DNA of 64,000 nucleotides. It comes from Luteimonas chenhongjianii (GTDB taxonomy: Bacteria; Pseudomonadota; Gammaproteobacteria; Xanthomonadales; Xanthomonadaceae). The notes beneath the pieces are model-generated. The model had not been told where the DNA came from, did not search any database, and was given only the letters and a program-made list of their open reading frames with translations. The position numbers and the translations under genes were made by a program. The stretch is from positions 3,286,001 through 3,350,000 of the forward strand of contig NZ_CP023406.1 in the NCBI RefSeq assembly GCF_002327105.1, given 5' to 3'. Positions 25,261-34,824 of the stretch are shown here, piece by piece. Within the stretch, counting starts at the first letter, position 1. Each line of letters begins with the position of its first letter.

Positions 25261-26052
25261 TCAGTCGACCAGATTGCGACCGTGATAGAGCTCTTCGATC
25301 TCCCGGCGCAGACGCGCCTCGATCTTCATGCGCTCCTTGAACGACAGGTTGCGCGCCTTTTCCTCGAACAGGTACTGGTCAAGGTCGAACTCCTTCAGAT
25401 GCATCTTCGTGTGGAAGATGTTCTCCTGGTAGACGTTCACGTCGAGCGCGTCGTAGCGCGACTTGATGTTCTTGGCCAGGTAGTCCTGGATCGAGTTGAT
25501 CTTGTGGTCGATGTAGTGCTTCTTGCCCTTGATGTCGCGGGTGAAGCCACGCACGCGGTAGTCCATCACCACGATGTCGGACTCGAGGCTCTCGATCAGG
25601 TAGTTCAACGCCTTCAGCGGCGAGATCACGCCGCAGGTGGCGACGTCGATGTCGGCGCGGAACGTCGCGATGCCGTTGTCCGGATGCGTTTCCGGATAGG
25701 TGTGCACCGTGATGTGGGACTTGTCGAGGTGCGCGACGACCGCGTCGGAGATGACGCCCTTGGCCTGCGCCTTGTCGATCACCGGCTCCTCGGAAATGAG
25801 GATGGTCACCGACGCGCCCTGCGGCTCGTAGTCCTGACGCGCGACATTGAGGATGTTCGCGCCGATGATCTCGGCCACATCCGTCAGGATCTGGGTCAGC
25901 CGGTCGGCGTTGTAGACTTCGTCGATGTAGGCGATGTAACGCTGGCGCTCGTCTTCCGACGCCGCATAGCAGACATCGTAGATGTTGAACGACAGGGCCT
26001 TGGTCAGGTTGTTGAAGCCCTGGAGCTTCAGACGCGGGAGCGGTTTGACCAC
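25261..26052 (-). CDS. speD: S-adenosylmethionine decarboxylase proenzyme
   Basis: 263 residues. It makes decarboxylated AdoMet for spermidine synthesis; the proenzyme cuts itself before the serine in [12 protein letters not shown] to form the pyruvoyl group. It is the longer bacterial form (about 264 residues in Xanthomonas). I place the start at GTG 26052 because [16 protein letters not shown] is the conserved N-terminus in relatives; there is no ATG there, and the longer open frame is antisense to clp. It is divergent from clp, as in Xanthomonas. Confidence 0.95.
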   Translation of the reverse strand: MVKPLPRLKLQGFNNLTKALSFNIYDVCYAASEDERQRYIAYIDEVYNADRLTQILTDVAEIIGANILNVARQDYEPQGASVTILISEEPVIDKAQAKGVISDAVVAHLDKSHITVHTYPETHPDNGIATFRADIDVATCGVISPLKALNYLIESLESDIVVMDYRVRGFTRDIKGKKHYIDHKINSIQDYLAKNIKSRYDALDVNVYQENIFHTKMHLKEFDLDQYLFEEKARNLSFKERMKIEARLRREIEELYHGRNLVD

Positions 26053-26187
26053 AGCGGTCGACCCTCGGGGGTTGGGCGAAACGGGGATTATGCGGCAAAG
26101 CACCATCCACCGCGACTTTCCGACGTCACGGGTTTGCCCCCGGCAGCGGGACGTCCTACTCTGCGGCATTCCCCCGATCGCAAGCCC

Positions 26188-26880
26188 ATGAACCTGACCC
26201 CTGTGGCCCTGATCAATCCTCACCTGCCGCGCCCGCCCCATCCGATGGCGCCCACGCCCGCCGCGCTCGAGCGCTTCCTTTCCCACTGCCACCGCCGGCG
26301 CTATCCGCCGCGCAGCGATGTATTCCGGCCCGGCGACCCCGCGGGCACGCTGTATTACGTCGTCAGCGGTTCGGTGAGCATCATTACCGAGGAGGACGAC
26401 GGTCGCGAGCTGATCCTGGGCTACTTCGGCAATGGCGAGCTGGTTGGCGAGATGGGGCTGTTCATCGATTCGGACGTGCGCGAAGTGATCCTGCGCACCC
26501 GCACCCAGTGCGAGCTCGCCGAGATCAGCTACGAGCGGCTGTACCAGCTGTTCGACGGCGTACTCGCCAACGACGCGACATCGATCATGTACGCGATCGG
26601 CGCGCAACTGTCGCGGCGGCTGCTCGACACCAGTCGCAAGGCGGGACGTCTCGCCTTCCTCGACGTGACCGACCGCATCATCCGCACCCTGCACGACCTG
26701 ACCCGCGAGCCGGAGGCGATGACCCACCCGCAGGGCACCCAGCTGCGGATCTCGCGACAGGAACTGGCGCGACTGGTCGGCTGCTCGCGGGAGATGGCCG
26801 GGCGCGTGCTGAAGAAGCTGCAGGCCGACGGCAAGCTGACCGCGCGCGGCAAGACCATCGTGCTGTTCGGAACCCGCTAG
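26188..26880 (+). CDS. clp: Crp-like global regulator Clp
   Basis: 230 residues of the CRP/FNR family. Residues about 30-140 form the cyclic-nucleotide-binding barrel ([42 protein letters not shown]). The long dimer helix follows, and the winged helix-turn-helix is near 170-225 ([30 protein letters not shown]). In Xanthomonas, Clp responds to c-di-GMP rather than cAMP and controls virulence and secreted-enzyme genes; the same ligand is an inference here. The 135-bp divergent gap to speD should carry both promoters. Confidence 0.95.
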   Translation: MNLTPVALINPHLPRPPHPMAPTPAALERFLSHCHRRRYPPRSDVFRPGDPAGTLYYVVSGSVSIITEEDDGRELILGYFGNGELVGEMGLFIDSDVREVILRTRTQCELAEISYERLYQLFDGVLANDATSIMYAIGAQLSRRLLDTSRKAGRLAFLDVTDRIIRTLHDLTREPEAMTHPQGTQLRISRQELARLVGCSREMAGRVLKKLQADGKLTARGKTIVLFGTR

Positions 26881-26889
26881 GCCGCACGC

Positions 26890-27363
26890 ATGCGCCCCGG
26901 CCATTTCGCATCCCGCGGCGACCTGCCCGATGCCGATCTGCGCAGCGCATCGGTGATGGATGCCGACGACGTGGCTGCACTGCTGTCGGAAATGGGCTAT
27001 CCCTGCAGCGAACGCGAGGCGCGCGAGCGCATCCGGCTGATCACCGCGAACGACCGCCAGGCGCTGGTCGTCGCGCGCAGCGGAGGCCGGGTCTGCGGGC
27101 TGATCGGCCTGGATTTCATGTACTACCTGCCGCTCGGCTCGACCACCTGTCGCATCACCGCCCTCGTCGTCACCAGCGATGCGCAGGGCCAGGGCCTGGG
27201 GCGGCAGCTGCTGAAGGAGGCCGAGCGCCGTGCGCGCTTCGCCGGCGCGGCACGGCTTGAGCTGGTCAGCGGATCGCAGCGCGCGGATGCGCACGCGTTC
27301 TACAAGGCCTGCGGTTTTTCCGACGGCACCGTGCGCTTCATCAAGCGGCTCGGCGACGCCTGA
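26890..27363 (+). CDS. GNAT-family N-acetyltransferase
   Basis: 157 residues with the GNAT fold. The acetyl-CoA loop region is [25 protein letters not shown] (motif A, Q/RxxGxG/A seen as QGQGLG), followed by [20 protein letters not shown] (motif B). The substrate is unknown. It starts 9 bp after clp on the same strand and may be read through from it. Upstream in-frame codons are none, so the start is fixed near 26890. Confidence 0.88.
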   Translation: MRPGHFASRGDLPDADLRSASVMDADDVAALLSEMGYPCSEREARERIRLITANDRQALVVARSGGRVCGLIGLDFMYYLPLGSTTCRITALVVTSDAQGQGLGRQLLKEAERRARFAGAARLELVSGSQRADAHAFYKACGFSDGTVRFIKRLGDA

Positions 27364-27666
27364 CATCAACGCCGTGGCGCATCGGCGCGCCGACGCATCC
27401 GATAGTCGGCATGCGAGGGCGTCCCGGAGACTCCGGAGCCGGATGCGATCGCGCACGCGTGGTGGCGCCGCTTGCGAGGCTCGGCCGACCCGATCGTCGG
27501 ACTGCGGGCGTCCCGGGCCCGGGGCGGATGCCGTCCAAGACCTGCGATTGGCGCTGGCCTGCAGGACAGCGCGTCGGCCGTGCGAGCGGATCGAGCGTTG
27601 CCGGTGCGCCACACGCCGCGGTCACCCGCGCCCTGCAGACTGATCCGTCGTTCGGGAGCGACCAGC
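27364..27666. other. Gene-free gap
   Basis: About 300 bp between the GNAT gene and the TauE-like gene. Open frames exist on both strands but lack start sites, composition or similarity that I can support. No terminator or RNA fold recognised. Confidence 0.4.
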
Positions 27667-28419
27667 ATGGAACTTGGCGACCAATTCCTGTTCTTCGTGA
27701 TGATCGGGCTGGCCGCGCAGCTGGTCGACGGCGCGCTCGGCATGGCGTTCGGCCTGGTGGCCTCGTCGGTGCTGCTCAGCCTGGGACTGCCGCCAGCGGC
27801 GGTCAGCGCCAGCGTGCACACCGCCGAGGTGTTCACGACCGGGGCTTCGGGCCTGTCGCACCTGGCGATGCGCAATATCGACCGGCGCCTGTTCCTGCGT
27901 CTGGCCCTGCCCGGCATGGTCGGCGGCGGCATCGGCGCCTATGTTTTGACGCAGCTGCCGGGCGAGGCGCTGCGCCCCTTCATCTATGCCTACCTGCTGG
28001 TCCTGTCGATCCTGATCCTGCTGCGCGCGGCCGGACGCCTGGTGCCGAAGGGCGAGGTGCGGCGGGTTCCCGTGCTGGGCTTCTTCGCCGGCCTGCTCGA
28101 TGCCAGTGGCGGGGGCGGATGGGGCCCGGTAGCCACCTCCACCCTGCTGGCCCGCGGCGGCGCAGCCCGCACGACGATCGGTACGGTCAACGCCGCCGAA
28201 TTCCTGGTCACGCTGTCCATCTCGGTGACGTTCTTCCTGACCATCGGTCTCCAGCACCTGGACGTGATCCTGGGTCTGCTGGTGGGCGGCGTCGCCGCGG
28301 CGCCGCTGGCTGCGCTGTTCGTCAAGCGGGTGCGCGAGCGCTGGGTCCTGCTGGCGGTCGGCACGCTGGTAATGGCGATCAGCCTCTACCAGATCGGCCG
28401 CGCCCTACTCGCCGCCTGA
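27667..28419 (+). CDS. TSUP (TauE/SafE) family membrane transporter
   Basis: 250 residues, about eight membrane helices in two halves. ATG 27667 ([29 protein letters not shown]) starts at the first helix. The repeated family signatures GxxxGxxxGxG-like occur as [13 protein letters not shown] and [20 protein letters not shown]. Members move sulfite, sulfonates or other organic anions; the substrate here is unknown. The 3' end overlaps the convergent trpC::HAD gene by 15 bp. Confidence 0.9.
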   Translation: MELGDQFLFFVMIGLAAQLVDGALGMAFGLVASSVLLSLGLPPAAVSASVHTAEVFTTGASGLSHLAMRNIDRRLFLRLALPGMVGGGIGAYVLTQLPGEALRPFIYAYLLVLSILILLRAAGRLVPKGEVRRVPVLGFFAGLLDASGGGGWGPVATSTLLARGGAARTTIGTVNAAEFLVTLSISVTFFLTIGLQHLDVILGLLVGGVAAAPLAALFVKRVRERWVLLAVGTLVMAISLYQIGRALLAA

Positions 28420-30069
28420 GGCCTTGACCGGATCGCCGCCGCGATCCACGCAGCCCCAGTTGAGCACCGGCGTTCCGGGCGGGAGCGTGCGCCGGAACAT
28501 CGCAATGGTGCCGGGCTTGGGGTTCACCACCACCGGGGCCCTTGCGGCCTTCAGCAGCGGCAGATCGGCCGAGGAGTCGGAGTAGGCGATATCGATCGCG
28601 CCATATCCGCGCTCGCGCAGCATGCGCATCTTCTCTTCGGCATGGCAGTGACGCCTGGCGACGACGGCACCAAACCGCGGCCCGACCGCGGTGCCGACCA
28701 CCGGCACCGCCTCGTGCGCGACGAAGGCAAGAATGGCGCGCGCCAGTTCCGGCGGCGCGCCGGTCGCGATGACCACGTTGTCCCCGGCGACGCGATGCGC
28801 GTGCAGCACGTCCAGCGCGATCGGCAGCAGCTTGGGGCGGATCTGCGCTGCGTTTTCGGCAACGTAGCGGTCGATCAGCCGGTCCAGCAGGCCGCGGCTG
28901 TGCATGCCCACCGTGCCGATCCAGACGAACCCGGAGATGCCCCAGCGGCGCGTCGGCAGGAACGCGATCATCGGCCCGAGCAGCGGCGCGGCCAGCAACG
29001 CCAGCGCCGTGCGCCACGCGCTGCGGGTGATCAGCCAACGAAAGAGATGCGTGCCCGAATCCCCGTCATAGAGCGTGTGGTCGAAATCGAAGACCACGGT
29101 CCGCGCAGCCTCGTTCGCCGCCGTGTCCTTGAGCAATCGGGCGACCACCGGGGTATCGGCATCGCCAGCCGCGGCATCGGGGGTCGCGGACGCGGGCGCT
29201 TTCACCGCCGCGATCGCGATCGCCGACAGATCGACCGGCGGCCTGGACGGTGCCGGCTCCACGCCCGGCGGCGCGAACATCGCGCGCAGCGCGGTGCCCG
29301 GATCGGGCTCGCGCATGAAGGCTTCGCCGACCAGGAAAGCATCGATGCCGGCAGCGCGCATGCGGGCTGCGTCCTCGCGCGTGTGGATGCCGCTTTCGGT
29401 GACCAGGCGCCGGTCGCGCGGCACCGCGTCGCGCAGCGACAGCGTGGTGTCGAGCGACACTTCGAACGACCGCAGGCTGCGGTTGTTGATGCCCAGCAGC
29501 GGCGCAGGAACCTGCAGCGCACGCTCGAGTTCGTCGATGTCGTGCACCTCGACCAGCACGTCGAGATCGATCGACATCGCCAGCTCCGCAAGCTCGACCA
29601 GCTGGCGGTCGTCGAGCGCGGCAACGATCAGCAGCACGCAGTCCGCGCCGAGTGCACGCGCCTCGTGCACCTGCCAGGGATCGACGATGAAGTCCTTGCG
29701 CAGCACCGGCAGCGTGCAGGCGTCGCGCGCCTGCACCAGATAATCGTCGTCGCCCTGGAAGAAATCGACGTCGGTCAGCACCGACAGACAGGCCGCGCCG
29801 CCGGCGGCATAGCTGCGGGCGATCTCCGCCGGGCGGAAATCCGGTCGGATCACACCCTGCGACGGGCTGGCCTTCTTGATCTCGGCAATGACCGCGGCTT
29901 CACCCGCCGCGATCTTCGCCTCGATGGCGGCGGCGAATCCGCGCACCGGCGGCGCGGCCGCAGCGAGCGCGGCGATCTCGACCAGGGGCAGCGCAGCGCG
30001 CCGCGCGGCGACTTCTTCTTGTTTGCGCGCAAGGATGCGCTGCAGGACGTCGTTCAAGTTCGGCACCAT
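28405..30069 (-). CDS. trpC: Indole-3-glycerol phosphate synthase fused to a HAD-IB phosphatase domain
   Basis: 554 residues in one open frame. Residues 1-265 are a full TrpC barrel: [12 protein letters not shown] (63-74), LRKDFIVD (123-130), [10 protein letters not shown] (193-202), ESGI (225-228). An Ala/Pro-rich linker spans about 268-322. Residues 323-550 are a HAD-IB phosphatase: [11 protein letters not shown] (328-338), TGAPP (436-440), lysine 480 and [11 protein letters not shown] (496-506). I chose ATG 30069; an ATG at 30105 would add 12 residues. TrpC makes indole-3-glycerol phosphate in tryptophan synthesis; the phosphatase substrate is unknown. Separate trpC and HAD genes would be the expected arrangement, so the fusion is notable. 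Confidence 0.9.
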   Translation of the reverse strand: MVPNLNDVLQRILARKQEEVAARRAALPLVEIAALAAAAPPVRGFAAAIEAKIAAGEAAVIAEIKKASPSQGVIRPDFRPAEIARSYAAGGAACLSVLTDVDFFQGDDDYLVQARDACTLPVLRKDFIVDPWQVHEARALGADCVLLIVAALDDRQLVELAELAMSIDLDVLVEVHDIDELERALQVPAPLLGINNRSLRSFEVSLDTTLSLRDAVPRDRRLVTESGIHTREDAARMRAAGIDAFLVGEAFMREPDPGTALRAMFAPPGVEPAPSRPPVDLSAIAIAAVKAPASATPDAAAGDADTPVVARLLKDTAANEAARTVVFDFDHTLYDGDSGTHLFRWLITRSAWRTALALLAAPLLGPMIAFLPTRRWGISGFVWIGTVGMHSRGLLDRLIDRYVAENAAQIRPKLLPIALDVLHAHRVAGDNVVIATGAPPELARAILAFVAHEAVPVVGTAVGPRFGAVVARRHCHAEEKMRMLRERGYGAIDIAYSDSSADLPLLKAARAPVVVNPKPGTIAMFRRTLPPGTPVLNWGCVDRGGDPVKASGGE

Positions 30070-30135
30070 GGGCCGGCGCGTGCGCCGGTCGGACAGGGCG
30101 CCCACGATACCGCAGGCGCCGCCGCCGGGGTCTGA

Positions 30136-30507
30136 TCAGCGTGTCGCCGGGGCCTGCGCGTCACCACCGTCGCCGGCCTCGTGCGACCAGCCGTACGCAC
30201 GTTCCACGCGCGCGACCTGCAGCACATAGCGGTCATACCAGCCGCGGCGGTTCTTCTCGCAGATCACGCCCTTCTCGTCGTGCGCGCGCCACGCGCGGAT
30301 CGAGGCCTCGTCGGTCCAGTAACTCATGGTCACGCCGTCGCCATTCACGTCGCCGATCGCTTCCACGCCCAGAAAGCCCGGTTGCAGGCGCGCCATCTCG
30401 AACATCTCGCGACGCGCGTCCTCATAGCCGGCCGCATCCTCGCCGTTGCGGCGGTAACGGAGGATGGCGACGTAATACGGAGGCCGGAGCAACGCGGATT
30501 CATTCAT
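30136..30507 (-). CDS. Antibiotic biosynthesis monooxygenase (ABM)-fold protein
   Basis: 123 residues. The sequence YYVAILRYRRNGEDAAGYEDARREMFEMARLQPGFLGVEAI followed by YWTDEASIRAWRAHDEK is the ABM/YgiN-like dimeric ferredoxin fold. Such proteins act on quinones, haem or polyketides; the substrate is not evident. It sits between trpD and trpC::HAD on the same strand (66 bp before the trpC start), so it is probably a passenger of the trp cluster. Confidence 0.88.
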   Translation of the reverse strand: MNESALLRPPYYVAILRYRRNGEDAAGYEDARREMFEMARLQPGFLGVEAIGDVNGDGVTMSYWTDEASIRAWRAHDEKGVICEKNRRGWYDRYVLQVARVERAYGWSHEAGDGGDAQAPATR

Positions 30508-30608
30508 TCGGCGGATCGCTTCTTCGGGCCGCGAGCGGCGGAGTCAGCATCCTTGCGTCGCATTCAGCATACGCGGCGTCGCCGCGCGATGCCAAGCCAC
30601 CCACGACG

Positions 30609-31643
30609 TCAGGCCGCAGCCTGCGTCGCCTGGACGAATGCCTCAAGCCGCTGCAGCGCGGCGCCGGACGCGACCGTGCGCCGCGCGAGTGCCACACCGT
30701 CCCCGATCGACGCGCAGCGCCCGGCCACATACAGCGCCGCGCCGGCGTTGAGACAGACGATGTCCTGCGCTAGCCCGGCGGTGCCGTCGAGCGCCTGGCG
30801 CACCAGCGCTTTGGACGCGTCGGCGTTTTCGACGCGCAGATTGCGGCTGGCCGCCATCGCGATGCCGAAATCCTCCGGATGGATCTCGTATTCGCGCACT
30901 TCACCATCGCGCAGTTCGCCGACCAGGGTGCCGGCGCCGAGCGAGATCTCGTCCATGCCGTCGCGGCCCCAGACCACCAGCGCGCGCTCGGCGCCGAGTT
31001 CGCGCAGCACCCGGACCTGGATGCCGACGAGGTCGGGATGGAACACGCCCATGAGGATGTTCGGCGCGCCGGCGGGATTGGTCAGGGGCCCGAGGATGTT
31101 GAAGATGGTGCGCACGCCCATTTCGCGGCGCACCGGCGCGACGGCCTGCATCGCCGGATGGTGCACCGGCGCGAACATGAAGCCGATGCCGGTCTCGGCG
31201 ATGCAGCGCGCGACATCGCCGGGCCGCAGGTCGATGCGCGCTCCCAGCGCCTCGAGCACGTCGGCGCTGCCCGACTTCGACGAAACGCTGCGGTTGCCGT
31301 GCTTGGCGACTTTCGCCCCCGCCGCCGCGACCACGAACATGCTCGCGGTCGATATGTTGAAGGTATGCGCGCCATCGCCGCCGGTGCCGACGATGTCCAC
31401 CAGATGCGCGCGATCCGCATCCGCGACGGGAACCGGCAACGCGAACTCGCGCATGACCTGGGCGGCACCGGCGATCTCGTCGACGGTTTCCTTCTTGACC
31501 CGCAGGCCCGAGAGGATCGCAGCGGTCATCAGCGGCGAAACTTCGCCGCGCATGATCTGGCGCATCAGATCGACCATCTCGTCGCGGAAAATCTCGCGGT
31601 GCTCGATGGTGCGTTGCAGGGCTTCGTTGGGGGTGATGGGCAT
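30609..31643 (-). CDS. trpD: Anthranilate phosphoribosyltransferase
   Basis: 344 residues. The PRPP-binding loop is [15 protein letters not shown] (about 85-99). Other family motifs are [21 protein letters not shown] (anthranilate and PRPP contacts) and [11 protein letters not shown]. It catalyses the second committed step of tryptophan synthesis. Trp order here is E-x-G-D-x-C, all on the minus strand. Confidence 0.97.
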   Translation of the reverse strand: MPITPNEALQRTIEHREIFRDEMVDLMRQIMRGEVSPLMTAAILSGLRVKKETVDEIAGAAQVMREFALPVPVADADRAHLVDIVGTGGDGAHTFNISTASMFVVAAAGAKVAKHGNRSVSSKSGSADVLEALGARIDLRPGDVARCIAETGIGFMFAPVHHPAMQAVAPVRREMGVRTIFNILGPLTNPAGAPNILMGVFHPDLVGIQVRVLRELGAERALVVWGRDGMDEISLGAGTLVGELRDGEVREYEIHPEDFGIAMAASRNLRVENADASKALVRQALDGTAGLAQDIVCLNAGAALYVAGRCASIGDGVALARRTVASGAALQRLEAFVQATQAAA

Positions 31644-31693
31644 GCGTGTGGGTTCGTCGGTTCTTGGGGGAGTCGTTCGTTCTGCGCGTCAGC

Positions 31694-31783
31694 CCCGGCG
31701 AACGCCGGGATCAAGTGGCTCGCTCGATGCGCCTTTACGAGCGCCCGGCCCGCGGCAGGGCTCAAAGCCCGGCCCGTGCCGGG
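31694..31783. repeat. Two short GC palindromes between trpG and trpD
   Basis: CCCGGCG-AA-CGCCGGG (31694-31709) and CCCGGC-CCGT-GCCGGG (31768-31783) fall in the 152-bp gap between trpG and trpD. The sequence around them (AGCCCCGGCGAACGCCGGGA) resembles REP-like intergenic palindromes of xanthomonads. They may stabilise or split the trp message. Confidence 0.5.
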
Positions 31784-31795
31784 ATGAAGGCGCCG

Positions 31796-32374
31796 TCAAC
31801 GCTCGAGAAAGTTCTTCAGCAGCGCATGCCCATGCTCGGTCAGGATCGACTCGGGGTGGAACTGCACGCCTTCGACCGGGTGGCTGCGATGGCGCAGCCC
31901 CATGATCTCCTCGCGGCTGCCGTCGTCGTTCTCCGTCCATGCCGTAACTTCGAGGCATGCCGGCAACGACGACTGCTCCACGACGAGCGAGTGATAACGC
32001 GTCGCTTCATAGCCATCCGGCAAACCGGCGAACACACCGCGACCATCGTGGCGGATCGCCGAGGTCTTGCCGTGCATGATCCGCTGCGCACGGATCACCT
32101 TGCCGCCGTAGGCCTGGCCGATGCCCTGATGACCGAGACACACGCCGAGGATCGGCGTCGTCGCGCCGAGGCGCTCGATGAGTTCCAGCGATACGCCGGC
32201 TTCGTTGGGCGTGCATGGGCCTGGCGAGATCACGATGCGCTCGGGCGCGAGCCTGGCGATGGCATCGACCGACAACGCGTCGTTGCGCTCCACCCGCACC
32301 TCGGCGCCCAGCGCCTGCAGATACTGCACGAGGTTCCAGGTGAAGCTGTCGTAGTTGTCGATCATCAACAGCAT
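31796..32374 (-). CDS. trpG: Anthranilate synthase component II (glutamine amidotransferase)
   Basis: 192 residues from ATG 32374 ([18 protein letters not shown]). The class I amidotransferase triad is seen as Cys in [15 protein letters not shown] (about 79-93) and His/Glu in [14 protein letters not shown]. It supplies ammonia to TrpE. The open frame upstream is antisense or unrelated. It is separated from trpE by the ClpP-like gene. Confidence 0.97.
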   Translation of the reverse strand: MLLMIDNYDSFTWNLVQYLQALGAEVRVERNDALSVDAIARLAPERIVISPGPCTPNEAGVSLELIERLGATTPILGVCLGHQGIGQAYGGKVIRAQRIMHGKTSAIRHDGRGVFAGLPDGYEATRYHSLVVEQSSLPACLEVTAWTENDDGSREEIMGLRHRSHPVEGVQFHPESILTEHGHALLKNFLER

Positions 32375-32408
32375 GGAGCGGCTTCCGGGCAGGCGGGGAG
32401 CGGGAGCA

Positions 32409-33206
32409 TCACGGCGTCGTGCCCGGCAGCGGCGACGGCGCGGGCGTCGGCGCGGCGCCCACGCGTGTATCAAGGGCTGCGGCGTATGCCGGATGGTCAT
32501 CCAGCCGCAGCAGCCTGATGGGTTTGCCCTTCGGGGCGAGGTGGCCGCCATACCCGTCGGCGGCCTCGACGCCGGTGACGCCGAAGCGCGCCATGTCGGC
32601 TGCGGAGATCGTCCACTCGCAGTCGCAACCGATGTCCTGCCCGAACACGGTGATCCGCTGGTCGATGCCGAGCGCACGATACAGGGCGTCCTGCCTGCGC
32701 GTGATGCCCTCGAAATAGCTGCGCATCTGCGCGGCGAGCTGGGCTTTCTCCTCGCCAGTGAACGCACGGCCGAGCTGCGCTTCGGCCTCAGCGAGATCCA
32801 TGCGGTCGGGGTCGCCCACGCCGGCCTGCAGGGTCGACCCGTGCCAGACCACCGCGGTGTCCGCTGGCAGGAGCTTGCGACGCCCTGCCGGGAAGACATA
32901 GTTCGCGCAGGACGATGCGCAGTAGTCGACCACCTTGATGTTCAGGCCACGCGCGCGCACGAGCTCGCCGAGGTCGATCCCCAGGTTCACCTCGCCGCCA
33001 CCCGAGGTGATATGCAGCCACTGGACACCGGGTTCAGCGTCGAGGATCGCTTGGACCTCGCTGTTCGCGGCCGCGGACAGTTCTCCGACGTACACGATCG
33101 CATCGGCATCGCGGGTCACCCGCGTGGCGTCGTCGGCCGATGCGGCGGTGGTGCCACAAAACGCGAGCGCTGCGAGCAGCACCCTGGAGGAGATGCCAGT
33201 TGTCAT
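32409..33206 (-). CDS. Periplasmic ClpP/crotonase-fold protein
   Basis: 265 residues. A Sec signal peptide (about 1-24, ending ASA) is followed by a ClpP/SppA-like core: [43 protein letters not shown] and [17 protein letters not shown]. The [10 protein letters not shown] motif is where SppA-type and envelope ClpP-like proteins carry the nucleophilic serine; serines in SSC could serve. The C-terminus is Pro/Ala-rich. Function unknown. It lies between trpE and trpG with short gaps (22 and 34 bp), so it is inserted into the trp operon. Confidence 0.8.
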   Translation of the reverse strand: MTTGISSRVLLAALAFCGTTAASADDATRVTRDADAIVYVGELSAAANSEVQAILDAEPGVQWLHITSGGGEVNLGIDLGELVRARGLNIKVVDYCASSCANYVFPAGRRKLLPADTAVVWHGSTLQAGVGDPDRMDLAEAEAQLGRAFTGEEKAQLAAQMRSYFEGITRRQDALYRALGIDQRITVFGQDIGCDCEWTISAADMARFGVTGVEAADGYGGHLAPKGKPIRLLRLDDHPAYAAALDTRVGAAPTPAPSPLPGTTP

Positions 33207-33228
33207 CGGTGGTTACCCTTCGTGGAAT

Positions 33229-34713
33229 TCACAGGCCCTTAGCCGCCTGCGCGACCGCGCGGAACAGCGCGCGGCCCTTGTTCATGGTCTCGGCCCATTC
33301 CATCTCGGGATCCGAGTCATGGACGATGCCGGCGCCGGCCTGCACGTAGAGGCGGCCGTCCTGGATCACCGCGGTGCGGATCGCGATCGCGGTGTCGGCG
33401 TCGCCGTGCCAGCCGATGTAACCGACTGCTCCCGAGTACACGTTGCGCTTGACCGGCTCGAGGCTGCGGATGATCTCCAGCGCGCGCACTTTCGGCGCGC
33501 CGCTGACGGTGCCGGCCGGGAACGTCGCGCGCAGTACGTCGGTATAGCTCAGGCCATCCTTCAGTCGCCCCGTGACCTCGCTGACGATGTGCATGACATG
33601 GCTGTAGCGCTCGATGACGAAGCGCTCGCCCACTTCCACCGTGCCGGCGCTCGACACATGGCCGACATCGTTGCGACCCAGGTCGATCAGCATCAGATGC
33701 TCGGCGCGCTCCTTGGGATCGGCCAGCAGCTCGGCTTCCAGCGCGAGATCCTGCGCCGCCGTCTCGCCGCGCGGACGCGTGCCGGCGATCGGGCGCACGG
33801 TGACTTCGCCGTCCTTGAGGCGCACGAGGATTTCCGGCGACGAGCCGACGACCTGGGTGCCGCCGACGTCGAGGAAGTACATGTAGGGCGACGGATTCAA
33901 CGCGCGCAGCGCGCGATACACGTCCACCGGCCGCGCCTGGAACGGCACCGACATGCGCTGCGACAGCACGACCTGGAAGGCGTCGCCGGCGGCGATGTAT
34001 TCCTTGGTCTTGGCGACGGCGTCGATGAACCCTTCGCGGGTGAATCCCGACAGGAAATCGGATTCGTCGAGCGCAGCGGGCTGCAGCGTTTCCGGATACC
34101 CGGCGCCGGCCTGGCGCAGGCGGTGGGTCAGGGCATCGAGCCGGCGGTTCGCACGTACCCAGGCCTGCGGTTCGCCGGTATCGGCGTGGACCACGAGATA
34201 CAGGCGGCCCTTGAGGTTGTCGAACACCGCGACCTCGGTGCTCAGCATCAGCAGGATGTCGGGCGTGCCGAGTTCATCGCGCACGTCTGCGCGTACGCCG
34301 TTGCGCAGACGCGGTTCGATGTATTCGATGCACTCGAAGCCGAACCAGCCGACCAGGCCGCCGGTGAAGCCCGGCAGGCCTTCGATCTGCGGCACCGAAT
34401 GCCCCGTGCGCAGGCGTTCCACCTCGGCGAAGGGATCGTCGACCTCGCGCGTCTCGATGACCTCGCCGTGTTCGCGCACCGTCAGCGTGTGGCCGTGGAA
34501 GGCGTACACGCGCTCGGCGGGCAGGCCGATGATCGAATAGCGCCCGAAACGTTCGCCGCCCTCGACCGATTCGAAGAGATAGGTATGCGGGCCGTCGGCG
34601 AGCTTGAGATAGACCGAAAGCGGCGTATCGAGGTCGCTCAGGACCTCGCGGACCACGGGAACGTGGGTGTGGCCGTCAGCGGCGTAGTGCTGGAACTCGG
34701 TCTGCGTGATCAC
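33229..34713 (-). CDS. trpE: Anthranilate synthase component I
   Basis: 494 residues from GTG 34713. It makes anthranilate from chorismate with TrpG. The chorismate-binding region has EYIAAGDAFQVVLSQR, GSSPEILVRL, RPIAGTRPRGET, DLGRNDVGHV, FPAGTVSGAPKVRA and VQAGAGIVHDSDPE. GTG is preferred over the ATG at 34740 because AGGAAA lies 8 bp upstream of it, and the protein then begins VITQTEFQ, like relatives. It is the first gene of the trp cluster. Upstream is a Trp-rich reading frame (see leader entry). Confidence 0.96.
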   Translation of the reverse strand: MITQTEFQHYAADGHTHVPVVREVLSDLDTPLSVYLKLADGPHTYLFESVEGGERFGRYSIIGLPAERVYAFHGHTLTVREHGEVIETREVDDPFAEVERLRTGHSVPQIEGLPGFTGGLVGWFGFECIEYIEPRLRNGVRADVRDELGTPDILLMLSTEVAVFDNLKGRLYLVVHADTGEPQAWVRANRRLDALTHRLRQAGAGYPETLQPAALDESDFLSGFTREGFIDAVAKTKEYIAAGDAFQVVLSQRMSVPFQARPVDVYRALRALNPSPYMYFLDVGGTQVVGSSPEILVRLKDGEVTVRPIAGTRPRGETAAQDLALEAELLADPKERAEHLMLIDLGRNDVGHVSSAGTVEVGERFVIERYSHVMHIVSEVTGRLKDGLSYTDVLRATFPAGTVSGAPKVRALEIIRSLEPVKRNVYSGAVGYIGWHGDADTAIAIRTAVIQDGRLYVQAGAGIVHDSDPEMEWAETMNKGRALFRAVAQAAKGL

Positions 34714-34819
34714 GCGGCATTTCCTGGACAGTCGGAACAACGGGGGCGACGGAGGCAGTACGCCACCATCGCCAGCCGGCGTCGAGGAACAGGAAATGCG
34801 GGTGAGCGGGCGTGCGCAT
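34676..34819 (-). promoter_or_regulatory. Candidate Trp-rich leader reading frame before trpE
   Basis: An ATG at 34819, 5 bp after the yegS stop, opens a 47-codon frame with Trp-Arg-Trp-Trp (34774-34763) and overlaps the trpE start by 38 bp. GGCGATGG over these codons can pair with CCGTCGCC downstream (8 bp with one G-T). Three Trp codons in four just before trpE suggest ribosome-based control. Weak points: no ribosome binding site is seen before 34819, and no U-run terminator lies before trpE. Confidence 0.4.
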
Positions 34820-34824
34820 GGGGG

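Noticed and set aside
26053..27612. Upstream in-frame extension of speD to a 783-residue protein
   Set aside because: The extension is antisense to clp and the GNAT gene; relatives of SpeD begin at the GTG at 26052 (MVKPLPRL).
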